64,000 nt of DNA, taken from positions 62,001-126,000 of the forward strand of contig CADCGD010000001.1 in assembly GCA_902800925.1 (NCBI GenBank), in the 5' to 3' direction. The notes under the pieces were generated by a model that worked only from the letters and a program-made list of their open reading frames with translations, was not told the DNA's origin and made no database searches. Below are positions 41,042 to 49,465 of the stretch, piece after piece. Positions within the stretch are counted from its first letter, which is position 1, and every line of letters begins with the position of its first letter. Origin of the DNA: an uncultured Bacteroidales bacterium. Its GTDB lineage: Bacteria; Bacteroidota; Bacteroidia; Bacteroidales; Bacteroidaceae. Made by a program: the position numbers and the translations under genes.

Positions 41042-43399
41042 TTATTTTGTTTCCAGTTTGGTGGTGACGGCCTTGAAGGTCTTGGAATCGGTGGTCAGCG
41101 TAATCTTAGAAGGTGCTGAACCAGCACGTAGAATCACCATAGCCTGTCCCTGCCAGAGTTGGCGGTGGTTGGTGGCGTTGAGTTCGTGACTGTTGATATC
41201 GCCATTGGTGACAGCCACGAGACGGGCATCGCCATCGACCGTGAAGGTCAGCTCGTCCTGACAGGTGAGGACAGTGCGCCCCTTGCTGTCGACAGCGCGC
41301 AGGCGGATGTGCTGCAGGTCCTGACCGTCGGCCTGCCACTGACTGTTGTCGGCTTCGGCAACAATCTTGACAGCCTTGCCCGTTGTCTCCAGGGCGTGAC
41401 GGGCCACAGCCTTGCCCTGGCGGTAGCCCACAGCCTCTATCTTTCCTTTCTTGTAGTCGATGCCATTCCACGTAATCTTGTTGCGCGACTTGGCATCCTT
41501 CGGATTCTCACGACGGCCAAGGCTCTTGCCGTTGAGCAACAGCTCCACTTCGTCGCAGTTGGTGTAGATGACCAGGTTGGCCTTGGAGCCTTCGGGACGG
41601 TTCCAGAGTTCTGACTGACGGTCAGTGCCGGTGATTATGCCGTTCCACTCCACACCTGCATTCTTGTCCTCCATAACGGAGAGACGCACCAATGGCTCGT
41701 CGCTGAAGAAAGACTTCATGAAATAAGCCTTGGGCTTCGGGTTGAGGGAGATGTCGAAGACACCCTGTGCCCAGCCCTTGGCAGGCCATCCCTGCGATTC
41801 TCCGAGGTAGTCGATGGCTCCCCAGTAGGCCAGTCCGATGACCTTGTCGAGATTCATCTCAAACCAGTTGGGTCCCATGGCGGCCGTCGAAGCCTCACTC
41901 TGGTAGAATGTCATCCATGGGAAACGACGCCCGTCACCAGGGAAGTACATATAGCGGTAGTTGTATGCCTGGATGTCAGTCTGCATGGCGAGGTCGCAGG
42001 GCAGCGAGTCGGTCTCCCAGTTGCGATAGCGGGGATGCATAGCCACGGTCACCAGACGTGTGGAGTCGTAGCGCTGCAGCACGGTTTTCATCATCTTATA
42101 GCACGTCACGCCAAAGTCGTTGAATGGCTGGTTGGGGTCTTGTTGCAGTTCGTTGCCCAGGCTCCACAGCACGACGCTGGGAGAATTGCGGTCGCGTGTC
42201 ACCCACTCGGTGATGTCACTGGCGAAATGGTTCATAAACGGTACCCGCGAACCCGTATGCTGACGGGTCCATTTGTCATAGAGCTCATCGACGATGAGGA
42301 TGCCGTATTTGTCGCACAGCTCAATGAACTGACGACTGTAGGGATTGTGACTGGTGCGGATATGGTTCATGCCAAACTGCTTCATCAACAGCAGGCGCTT
42401 CTCAATGGCACGAGGATAGGCGGCAGCGCCCAGGGCACCCAGCGTATGGTGGTTGGCATAGCCTTTGAGCAGTACCTTCTTGCCGTTGAGCTTAAAACCG
42501 AAGTCTGGACCATACTCAATGGTGCGGATGCCGAAATGTTCTGAATACTCATCGGCCACAGAGCCATCCTCCTTCAACAGTTGTGCCACACATGTATATA
42601 GATAAGGTGTGTCGAGGTCCCAGAGTTTGGGGTTGGCAATCTCCAGTTCCTGTGCCTTGATATTCACCGTGCGTGACTGTGGGTTGCGTCCACGCTGTGC
42701 AGTTGTCTCTGCCACGAGGTTACCCTCAGCGTCGTAGATGCTCACCTTCATGCGTGTCTGTTTCATGCGGGTGCGATTGGTATAGTCGGCACTGACAGTG
42801 ACATAGCGGTTGTCACGCGTGGTGATATACAGCGGATGACGCTCGAAATAGATATCGGCAGGAGTGCTGACGAGTGACACGTTGCGGAACAGTCCGCCAC
42901 CAGTGTACCAGCGCGAGGCTTTCTCGTTCTGTGTCGAGGCCTTGACGACCAGGATGTTCTCACCTTTGCGTAGCAGGTTCGTGACATCAATCTCGAAACC
43001 TACATAGCCGTAGTCCGTACCACCGATGTGTTTACCGTTCAGATAGACGTCACCAGTGAGCATGATGCCTTCGAAGTCGAGCAGATAGCGGGTGTTTGAT
43101 GTTGGCGTGTGAGTGATGGTCTTACGGTACCAGCCCGTACCCATCTCCTTAAAACCACGGGCTGACAGGCGTGACTTGATATTGGCTGCAACATCGGTGT
43201 TGTCGGCTTTCTCGTCAGCAGAGGGGGCCACCCATGGCTGTTCTATCTGGAAGTCGTGGGGCACATCAATGGTCTTGGCATTCGTGAACAGTGAGTCATA
43301 TGCAAACTGCCACTGGAAGTTCATGTTCTCTACACTTCGCTGGGCAAGCAAATGCAAAAATGTAAAAATGAAAAAATGAAATAATAGTATGCGTTTCAT
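41042..43399 (-). CDS. GH2-family beta-galactosidase-like hydrolase
   Basis: 785 residues from ATG at 43399, which overlaps the upstream stop (ATGA); ATGs at 43402 and 43411 are also possible. Signal peptide MKRILLFHFFIFTFLHLLAQ, whose core is coded by an 8-bp repeat. Jelly roll (LLDFEGIMLTGDVYLNGKHI), Ig-like domain, TIM barrel with the acid/base in WSLGNELQQ and the nucleophile in TFYQSEAST, then a DUF4982-like domain. A full set of catalytic residues supports exo-beta-galactosidase-type activity on RG-I side chains; exact sugar uncertain. It ends 9 bases before the GH105-GH106 gene starts. Confidence 0.92.
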   Translation of the reverse strand: MKRILLFHFFIFTFLHLLAQRSVENMNFQWQFAYDSLFTNAKTIDVPHDFQIEQPWVAPSADEKADNTDVAANIKSRLSARGFKEMGTGWYRKTITHTPTSNTRYLLDFEGIMLTGDVYLNGKHIGGTDYGYVGFEIDVTNLLRKGENILVVKASTQNEKASRWYTGGGLFRNVSLVSTPADIYFERHPLYITTRDNRYVTVSADYTNRTRMKQTRMKVSIYDAEGNLVAETTAQRGRNPQSRTVNIKAQELEIANPKLWDLDTPYLYTCVAQLLKEDGSVADEYSEHFGIRTIEYGPDFGFKLNGKKVLLKGYANHHTLGALGAAAYPRAIEKRLLLMKQFGMNHIRTSHNPYSRQFIELCDKYGILIVDELYDKWTRQHTGSRVPFMNHFASDITEWVTRDRNSPSVVLWSLGNELQQDPNQPFNDFGVTCYKMMKTVLQRYDSTRLVTVAMHPRYRNWETDSLPCDLAMQTDIQAYNYRYMYFPGDGRRFPWMTFYQSEASTAAMGPNWFEMNLDKVIGLAYWGAIDYLGESQGWPAKGWAQGVFDISLNPKPKAYFMKSFFSDEPLVRLSVMEDKNAGVEWNGIITGTDRQSELWNRPEGSKANLVIYTNCDEVELLLNGKSLGRRENPKDAKSRNKITWNGIDYKKGKIEAVGYRQGKAVARHALETTGKAVKIVAEADNSQWQADGQDLQHIRLRAVDSKGRTVLTCQDELTFTVDGDARLVAVTNGDINSHELNATNHRQLWQGQAMVILRAGSAPSKITLTTDSKTFKAVTTKLETK
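43356..43387. repeat. 8-bp tandem repeat encoding the GH2 signal-peptide core
   Basis: Plus-strand units AAAAATGT (43356), AAAAATGA (43364 and 43372), AATAATAG (43380). On the coding strand they give the Phe/Leu/Ile/His-rich core of the signal peptide. Confidence 0.75.
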
Positions 43400-44340
43400 C
43401 ATCGTATGCATTTAAGGTTTTTGTCCAACTGATCAGTACTGCTGGCACCCACCAGCACAGAGGTTACTCCCTGTTGGTCGAGTATCCAGCGGAGGGCCGC
43501 TTCGGCAAGCGTCTGTCCCTTTGACAGCGCCTCGCTGTTCCAGCTCTTCAGTTGTTCCAGCAGCTCTGGGGTAAGCATCTCGTGACGCAGGAATTTCTCT
43601 CGTGTCATGCGCGAGTCTTCAGGTATACCGTTCAAGTAACGGTCGGTGAGCAGACCTTGTGCCAGTGGTGAGAAAGAGATAAAGCCTACGCCCTCCTGAT
43701 GGCACAGCTGGAGAATACCCTCGTCGATGGGTGCACGGTCGAGCATGTTGAGACGCCCCTGGTAGATGAGCAGGGGTACGTCGTGGGCTTTGAGATAGCT
43801 GATGGCAAAGCGTGTGGCATCCAATGGCCAGCGTGAGATACCTACATAGAGGGCCTTGCCCTGTCGAACAATGTCGACCAGTGCCTGCAGCGTCTCTTCC
43901 AGTGGTGTGTCAGGGTCGTAGCGGTGAGAATAAAACAGGTCGACATAGTCCAAGTGCATGCGTCGCAGACTCTGGTCAAGCGATGCCATGAGGTATTTGC
44001 GTGAGCCCCAGTTGCCATAGGGACCGGCCCACATGTCATAGCCTGCCTTGGTGGAGATGAACAACTCGTCGCGATAGGGACGCAAGTCTTCGTCCATGAC
44101 ACGTCCCAGTGTTTCTTCTGCCGACCCGTAGGGAGGACCGTAGTTGTTGGCAAGGTCGAGGTGGGTGACGCCACAGTCGAAGGCGTGGCGCAGGATGGTT
44201 CGTGAACGTTGGTAGTCGTCGATACCACCGAAGTTGTGCCACAAGCCTAGGCTTACTTTTGGTAACAATACGCCAGAGCGTCCGCAACGGTTGTACGACA
44301 TCTGGTCGTAGCGGTTTTCGTTAGCAGTGTATGATTCCAT
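43399..44340 (-). CDS. Aldo/keto reductase, YghZ (glyceraldehyde-3-phosphate reductase) type
   Basis: 313 residues from ATG at 44340; the start MESYTANENRYDQMSYNRCG matches YghZ-like proteins better than the longer frame. The (beta/alpha)8 fold shows GLWHNFGG, FDCGVTHLDLANNYGPPYGS with Asp and the catalytic Tyr, STKAGYDMWAGPYG with Lys, and FYSHRYDPDTPLEE with His. YghZ-type enzymes reduce small aldehydes with NADPH; a lactaldehyde or glyceraldehyde role would suit rhamnose catabolism but is inferred only from context. First gene of the minus-strand RG-I transcript. Confidence 0.9.
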   Translation of the reverse strand: MESYTANENRYDQMSYNRCGRSGVLLPKVSLGLWHNFGGIDDYQRSRTILRHAFDCGVTHLDLANNYGPPYGSAEETLGRVMDEDLRPYRDELFISTKAGYDMWAGPYGNWGSRKYLMASLDQSLRRMHLDYVDLFYSHRYDPDTPLEETLQALVDIVRQGKALYVGISRWPLDATRFAISYLKAHDVPLLIYQGRLNMLDRAPIDEGILQLCHQEGVGFISFSPLAQGLLTDRYLNGIPEDSRMTREKFLRHEMLTPELLEQLKSWNSEALSKGQTLAEAALRWILDQQGVTSVLVGASSTDQLDKNLKCIR

Positions 44341-44354
44341 AAACATCTTAGTAG

Positions 44355-44381
44355 AATAGTTCGTTTCGCATGGCAAAGGTA
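44355..44381 (-). promoter_or_regulatory. Promoter and shared 5'-leader motif of the aldo/keto reductase operon
   Basis: TACCTTTG (44381-44374), 6 bases, then GAAACGAACTATT (44367-44355), the variant of the motif at 37429. No clear -33 TTG. Confidence 0.65.
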
Positions 44382-44442
44382 GGCATTTTTTTTTGAAATA
44401 CGGTGTTTTTGTTCACTTTTTAATAATAATAGGGAATTTTTC

Positions 44443-44497
44443 TTGCACGACTTGATATTTTTTGCTAATTTTGCCTTCGCAAAACAAACAAACTACT
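44443..44497 (+). promoter_or_regulatory. Promoter and shared 5'-leader motif of the PL11-led operon
   Basis: TTG (44443-44445), 20-base spacer, TAATTTTG (44466-44473), 7 bases, then AAAACAAACAAACTACT (44481-44497). Confidence 0.75.
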
Positions 44498-44517
44498 CAG
44501 ACGGACTACTAAACGAC

Positions 44518-46452
44518 ATGAAGAGATTACTATTATTAACAGGACTGATTGCGATGGCAGTATGTGTCATGGCCCAACCCCGTTATCAGAAGAAGCAAAT
44601 GATGCTGGAGACATTGAACCGCGGTGTAGTGGCTATACGTAGTGGCAATCAGGTGGTGGTCAGTTGGCGTACGCTATCGTCTGACAAGCCAGGCGAGGCT
44701 TTTGATGTGTACCGAAATGGCGAGAAGATGAACGTAGAACCGATGGTCAAGGGCGGTACCTTTTTTGTGGATGCACACCCCCTGCAGGGCGACGCTACTT
44801 ATGAGGTGCGTGGCGGTGGCAAGAATGGTGCGTATGTGTTGAAAGCGGAAGCCCCTGACGGCTACTTTCCTGTGAAGTTGCAGAAGCCTTCTGATGGTGT
44901 TACACCCGATGGGAAAACGTTTTCCTATTCCGCTAACGATGCGTCTGTTGCCGATGTGGACGGTGACGGACAGTATGAGATATTTCTGAAGTGGGAACCT
45001 TCGAATGCGCACGACAATGCCCACGATGGCTTTACGGGACCGACCCTGTTTGACTGCTATCGGTTGGATGGCACTTTGCTGTGGCGTATTGACATGGGTA
45101 TCAATATCCGCAGTGGGGCTCACTATGTACCGTTTATATCCTATGACTTGGATGGTGACGGTTGTGCGGAGTTCATCGTAAGGACCGCTGACGGTACACG
45201 CGACGGAAAAGGACGAGTGATTGGCGATGAGAAAGCAGACTATCGTACCTATCCTCGGAATGCCTCGAAGCGTGCTCAGCCTGAAGGCGAGTGGAGTAAG
45301 TATAATAAGAGCAGGTCTCCTAGAGTAGGTCGTATATTGAGTGGTCTGGACTATATCTCTGTTTTTAATGGACTCACTGGCGAGGTGATGGATACCAAAC
45401 CCTACATACCGCAGCGAGGCAATGTGGAGGACTGGGGCGACAACTATGCCAACCGTTCTGACCGTATGCTGGCAGGTGTGGGATACTTGGACGGGAAACG
45501 TCCAAGCGCTATTTTTTGTCGTGGTTACTACACCCGCACGGTGATAGCCGCCTGGGACTGGGATGGCAAGGAACTGAAACAGCATTGGGTGTTTGATACC
45601 AACGAGCCGGAGTGGCGCAGCTATGCTGGTCAGGGCAACCACAATCTGAGGGTTGCCGATGTCGATGGTGATGGTTGCGACGAGATAACTTACGGTTCGA
45701 TGGCTGTGGACCACGATGGTCGTGGACTGTATAATACGGGTATGGGACATGGCGACGCTATCCATTTGATGGCTTTTGACCCGACGACGGACGAGTTGCA
45801 GGTGTGGGACTGCCACGAGAACCATCGTGACGGTTCTGACTTCCGCAATGCCAAGACAGGAGAGATTATCTTCCAACTGCCATCGAAGGCCGATGTAGGT
45901 CGCGCCATGGCGGCAGATATCGACCCCACGAACCCTGGTGTGGAGATGTGGAGCTCCGACAGCCATGGTATTCGAAATATCAAGGGTGAACGGCTGGCTG
46001 AAGCGCAGGATCCAGAAGACCCGCAACACGAACAGCACCTCCGTATGAGGGGCAGACGCCTGTCCATCAACTTCGGTATCTGGTGGGACGGAGACCTGTT
46101 GCGCGAACTGCTGGACCGTGCCACCGTATCTAAGTACGACTGGAAAGAGCGCACGGTTGTCAATGTGACGAAACTGGAGGGTGTGGTGTTCAACAACTGG
46201 ACAAAACAGAATCCCTGTTTGGCAGCAGATATCTTGGGTGACTGGCGCGAGGAAGTCATCGCCCGTACGCCAGAGAGCGATGAACTGCGCATTTTTGTAT
46301 CACCTATTCCTACGGAGTACCGCATCAACTGTCTGATGGAGGATATTCCCTATCGTTTGTCGACGGCCGCGCAGAACGTGGGCTATAACCAACCCTCAGA
46401 ACCGGGTTTCTATCTGGGACCGGACAAAAGTGTAACACCATTCCTGAAATAA
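44518..46452 (+). CDS. PL11 rhamnogalacturonan lyase
   Basis: 644 residues from ATG at 44518 with signal peptide (KRLLLLTGLIAMAVCVMAQ); an upstream frame to 44443 crosses the promoter. PL11 (YesW/YesX-like) beta-propeller: N-terminal LNRGVVAIRSGNQVVVSWR, then repeated calcium-binding loops DVDGDGQYEI, DLDGDGCAEF, DVDGDGCDEI, and SAHDN-type block KWEPSNAHDNAHDG. It cleaves the GalA-Rha backbone of RG-I by elimination, leaving unsaturated GalA for GH105. First gene of a plus-strand run to 55680. Confidence 0.95.
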   Translation: MKRLLLLTGLIAMAVCVMAQPRYQKKQMMLETLNRGVVAIRSGNQVVVSWRTLSSDKPGEAFDVYRNGEKMNVEPMVKGGTFFVDAHPLQGDATYEVRGGGKNGAYVLKAEAPDGYFPVKLQKPSDGVTPDGKTFSYSANDASVADVDGDGQYEIFLKWEPSNAHDNAHDGFTGPTLFDCYRLDGTLLWRIDMGINIRSGAHYVPFISYDLDGDGCAEFIVRTADGTRDGKGRVIGDEKADYRTYPRNASKRAQPEGEWSKYNKSRSPRVGRILSGLDYISVFNGLTGEVMDTKPYIPQRGNVEDWGDNYANRSDRMLAGVGYLDGKRPSAIFCRGYYTRTVIAAWDWDGKELKQHWVFDTNEPEWRSYAGQGNHNLRVADVDGDGCDEITYGSMAVDHDGRGLYNTGMGHGDAIHLMAFDPTTDELQVWDCHENHRDGSDFRNAKTGEIIFQLPSKADVGRAMAADIDPTNPGVEMWSSDSHGIRNIKGERLAEAQDPEDPQHEQHLRMRGRRLSINFGIWWDGDLLRELLDRATVSKYDWKERTVVNVTKLEGVVFNNWTKQNPCLAADILGDWREEVIARTPESDELRIFVSPIPTEYRINCLMEDIPYRLSTAAQNVGYNQPSEPGFYLGPDKSVTPFLK

Positions 46453-46456
46453 GACG

Positions 46457-47842
46457 ATGAGACAACTGATATGCATGATGGCACTCATGGCAACCTTGTC
46501 GGCCAGTGCCCAGCAAGTGAACGACAACAATACACCGCTACACCTGATGCGTCCTGCCAACCAGCAGCGCTATGGCATACCCACGCAGGATGCTGTGAAG
46601 CAGACCATCGACTGTGTGTTGCACTATATAGACAGTGAGACACCAGCCCAGTTGGTGGACAAGCGTACGGGTAAGGAGATGACACGCATGAAGGACATTG
46701 ACCAATACACACAGTTGAAACAGGGTGGATTCCGACTGACGAGCTATGAATGGGGCGTTACGTACTCTGGTGTGTTGGCTGCCTATGAGGTAACGGGTGA
46801 CAAGGCCTATCGTGACTATGTCTATAAACGCCACAAACTGCTGAGCGATATGGCTCCGCAGTTTGAGAAGGTGTATGAGAAACACAAGGATATTGATGTC
46901 AATGTACGTCGTGTGATAGATCCTCATGCCTTGGATGATGCAGGAGCAGTATGTGTGTCGATGATCAAGGCACTGTTGAGCGACAGGACTCTGCCGTTGC
47001 GTGAACGCATAGACCACTATGTGGACTACATCATGAATAAGGAGTTCCGTCTGTCCGACGGCATTTTTGCGCGTCTGCGTCCACAGAAGAATACGGTATG
47101 GCTGGACGACATGTTCATGGGAATCCCGGCTGTTGCATATATGGGGAAATTGACGGGCGAAAGCAAGTATTACGACGAGGCTGCGCGACAAGTACAACTG
47201 TTTGCTGACAGGATGTGGGTGGAAAGCGACGGACTGTTCCGCCACGGATGGGTGGAGGCCATGCAGCCGCATCCCGCCTTCTATTGGGGACGTGCCAACG
47301 GGTGGGCATTGCTAACCATGTGCGAAGTGTTGGATGTGTTGCCTGAGAACCATGCCTCACGTCCACAGATACTCGGTCTGTTGCAGAAGCATATTGCTGG
47401 ACTGGCGCGCCGCCAGCATCACGATGGTTTCTGGCACCAGCTGCTGGACCGCAACGATACTTATCTGGAGGCATCGGCAACGGCTATCTATACCTACTGC
47501 ATAGCGCATGCTATCAATAAAGGCTGGATAGATGCCAAGGCCTATGGGGCCACAGCACTGCTGGGTTGGCAGGCTGTCAATCAGTCGGTCAATGACAAAG
47601 GACAGGTGGAGAATGTCTGTGTCGGTACCGGCATGGGTTTCGATGCTGCTTTCTATGCCTATCGCCCTGTTCACGTGATGGCTGCTCACGGCTATGGTCC
47701 AGCGATATGGGCTGGGGCAGAGATTATCCGACTGCTGCAGCAACAGCACCCGAAGATGAACGACTCGGCTGTGCATTTCTATGACGAAGAGGTGCCTACC
47801 AATGAACCTATTTTCAATTACGACGGAAAAATCAGGTATTGA
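46457..47842 (+). CDS. GH105 unsaturated rhamnogalacturonyl hydrolase (YteR/YesR-like)
   Basis: 461 residues with signal peptide (LICMMALMATLSASAQQ). Six-hairpin fold with YEWGVTYSGVLAAYE, NTVWLDDMFMGIPAVAY (catalytic Asp region), HPAFYWGRANGWALL and EASATAIYTYCIAHA. It removes unsaturated galacturonate from oligosaccharides released by the lyase 4 bases upstream. It is distinct from the GH105 half of the fusion protein at 37517, so the cluster holds two GH105 domains. The C-terminal stretch after residue 430 is hydrophilic and of unknown role. Confidence 0.95.
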   Translation: MRQLICMMALMATLSASAQQVNDNNTPLHLMRPANQQRYGIPTQDAVKQTIDCVLHYIDSETPAQLVDKRTGKEMTRMKDIDQYTQLKQGGFRLTSYEWGVTYSGVLAAYEVTGDKAYRDYVYKRHKLLSDMAPQFEKVYEKHKDIDVNVRRVIDPHALDDAGAVCVSMIKALLSDRTLPLRERIDHYVDYIMNKEFRLSDGIFARLRPQKNTVWLDDMFMGIPAVAYMGKLTGESKYYDEAARQVQLFADRMWVESDGLFRHGWVEAMQPHPAFYWGRANGWALLTMCEVLDVLPENHASRPQILGLLQKHIAGLARRQHHDGFWHQLLDRNDTYLEASATAIYTYCIAHAINKGWIDAKAYGATALLGWQAVNQSVNDKGQVENVCVGTGMGFDAAFYAYRPVHVMAAHGYGPAIWAGAEIIRLLQQQHPKMNDSAVHFYDEEVPTNEPIFNYDGKIRY

Positions 47843-47871
47843 CATAAAACAACGATATAATGATAATAACA

Positions 47872-49059
47872 ATGAAAAGAACATTGCTTTCATGTGCCCT
47901 TGCGACACTGTGCACTATGGGTGCCTTAGCCCAGGTCTTAGGTGAGGAGGTCGTCCTCGACAAGTGGTCAGACAAACCGTTTAACTACAGTATTGCTGTG
48001 CCCGACGGTAACTATCGTGTGACGGTAACGTTGGGTGTCAAGAAACATGCTGGTCAGACGGTAGTGAGAGCTGAGAGTCGTCGCCACTATTCCGACATGG
48101 TGACCACCAAGAAGAATAAGTATCAGACGGTATCGTTTGTGGTCAACAAGAAGAATCCCCAGATTGATGACAAGACCAAAGTGAAACTGAAACCGCGTGA
48201 GTGGAGCTATAAGAATTGGGACGACTCGCTGACGATTTCGTTCTGTGGTCCGATGCCCGCCGTGCATAGCGTGAAGGTAGAACCAGCCACTGATGTGACA
48301 ACCGTATTCCTCTGTGGCAACAGCACTGTAGTTGATCAGGAGAACGAACCCTGGGCATCGTGGGGACAGATGATTACCCGTTGGTTTGACGATAAGGTGG
48401 TCATTGCCAACTATGCCGAGAGCGGTCTGTCGTGCACGTCGTTCCTTGCTCAGTTGCGCTTGGACAAAATTCTCACCCAGCTGAAGGCAGGAGACTACGT
48501 CATTGTGGAGTTCGGCCATAACGACGAGAAAGAGAAGAAACCCGGAGACGGTGCCTGGTACAGCTATTCACGTAACCTGAAGATTTTTGCTGATCGTGTG
48601 AAGGCTGCCGGTGGTCATATCATCTTCTGTACACCGACGGCACGTCGCGCCTTCAACGACGACCACAAGACCAACCGCAATACGCATGGGGATTATCCTG
48701 AAGCTATGAAGACTGTTGCCAAGCGTGAGGGGGTACAGGTCATTGACCTCACCAGCATGTCGACAACGTTCTATGAAGCCTTGGGTGAAGAACGCTCGAA
48801 GCGTGCTCTGGTACACTATCCGATGGGAACGTTCCCTGGTCAGGAGCGCGAGTTGGCAGACAATACTCACTTTAATCCTTTTGGTGCTTGGGAGATTGCC
48901 AAGATGGTGGTGATGGGACTCAAACAGTTGCAGTCGCCGCTGGCAGAGCATCTGCGTGCCGACTGGCAGGACTTCAATCCCGCACAGCCTGACGATCCCG
49001 ACGCCTTCGTATGGCACATGTCGGCAGGTAGCAACTTAACGAAACCCGACGGCAACTAA
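47872..49059 (+). CDS. CE12-type rhamnogalacturonan acetylesterase (SGNH/GDSL)
   Basis: 395 residues from ATG at 47872 (MKRTLLSCALATLCTMGALA signal); ATG 47860 would only add four residues. An N-terminal jelly-roll-like domain (about 25-140) precedes the SGNH domain: VFLCGNSTVVDQ (block I Ser in the GNST variant), NYAESGLSCTSF (Gly), VEFGHNDEK (Asn), DNTHFNPFGAWEIAKMV (Asp/His). CE12 enzymes deacetylate RG-I so lyase and hydrolases can work. Third gene of the operon. Confidence 0.93.
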   Translation: MKRTLLSCALATLCTMGALAQVLGEEVVLDKWSDKPFNYSIAVPDGNYRVTVTLGVKKHAGQTVVRAESRRHYSDMVTTKKNKYQTVSFVVNKKNPQIDDKTKVKLKPREWSYKNWDDSLTISFCGPMPAVHSVKVEPATDVTTVFLCGNSTVVDQENEPWASWGQMITRWFDDKVVIANYAESGLSCTSFLAQLRLDKILTQLKAGDYVIVEFGHNDEKEKKPGDGAWYSYSRNLKIFADRVKAAGGHIIFCTPTARRAFNDDHKTNRNTHGDYPEAMKTVAKREGVQVIDLTSMSTTFYEALGEERSKRALVHYPMGTFPGQERELADNTHFNPFGAWEIAKMVVMGLKQLQSPLAEHLRADWQDFNPAQPDDPDAFVWHMSAGSNLTKPDGN

Positions 49060-49138
49060 CTCCCTTAACTCCTTTAACTCCCTTAACTTCTTTAACTTCT
49101 TTAACTTCTTTAACTTCTTTAACTTCTTTAACTCCCAT
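49058..49138. repeat. 9-bp tandem repeat filling the leader of rhaM (9 units)
   Basis: Nine 9-bp units starting at 49058: AACTCCCTT, AACTCCTTT, AACTCCCTT, five identical AACTTCTTT (49085-49129) and AACTCCCAT. The tract begins inside the esterase stop codon and ends 3 bases before the rhaM ATG, so it forms the whole intergenic region. Confidence 0.95.
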
Positions 49139-49141
49139 AAT

Positions 49142-49459
49142 ATGAAGCGCTTTGCATTTAAGATGTACCTGAAACCAGGTTGTGAGAAAGAGTACGAACG
49201 TCGCCATGCCGCCATCTGGCCAGAACTCGTCAAGATGATCAAGGATGGTGGCGTGTCTAACTACAGTATCTACTGGGATAAGGATACCAATATTCTCTTT
49301 GGCTATCAGGAATGTGCTGGTGAAGGTAGCTCCCAGGACACCGATAATGTGGACCCCATTACACAGAAGTGGTGGGACATGATGGCCGACATCATGGAGG
49401 TCAACCCCGACAATTCGCCTGTTACCATCCCTATTCAGGAAGTGTTCCATCTAGATTAA
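49142..49459 (+). CDS. rhaM: L-rhamnose mutarotase
   Basis: 105 residues, full length. RFAFKMYLKPGCEKEYERRH, IWPELVKMIKDGGVSNYSIY and ADIMEVNPDNSP are the conserved RhaM/RhaU blocks including the His/Tyr active site. It interconverts alpha- and beta-L-rhamnopyranose, the product of the GH106 rhamnosidase, feeding the isomerase. It is inside the RG-I operon, supporting rhamnose as the main product. No Shine-Dalgarno; the 9-bp repeat directly precedes the start. Confidence 0.96.
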   Translation: MKRFAFKMYLKPGCEKEYERRHAAIWPELVKMIKDGGVSNYSIYWDKDTNILFGYQECAGEGSSQDTDNVDPITQKWWDMMADIMEVNPDNSPVTIPIQEVFHLD

Positions 49460-49465
49460 ACGTTG

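Noticed and set aside
44674..46038. 454-codon open frame antisense to the PL11 gene
   Set aside because: Mirror of a strongly supported coding region; composition is Val/Leu/Arg/Thr-rich with no recognisable domain, and no promoter or start context.
49058..49138. 9-bp repeat tract as a coding peptide (KEV repeats on the minus strand)
   Set aside because: The regular peptide is a trivial result of a 9-bp repeat; it lies between two well-defined genes and has no start context.
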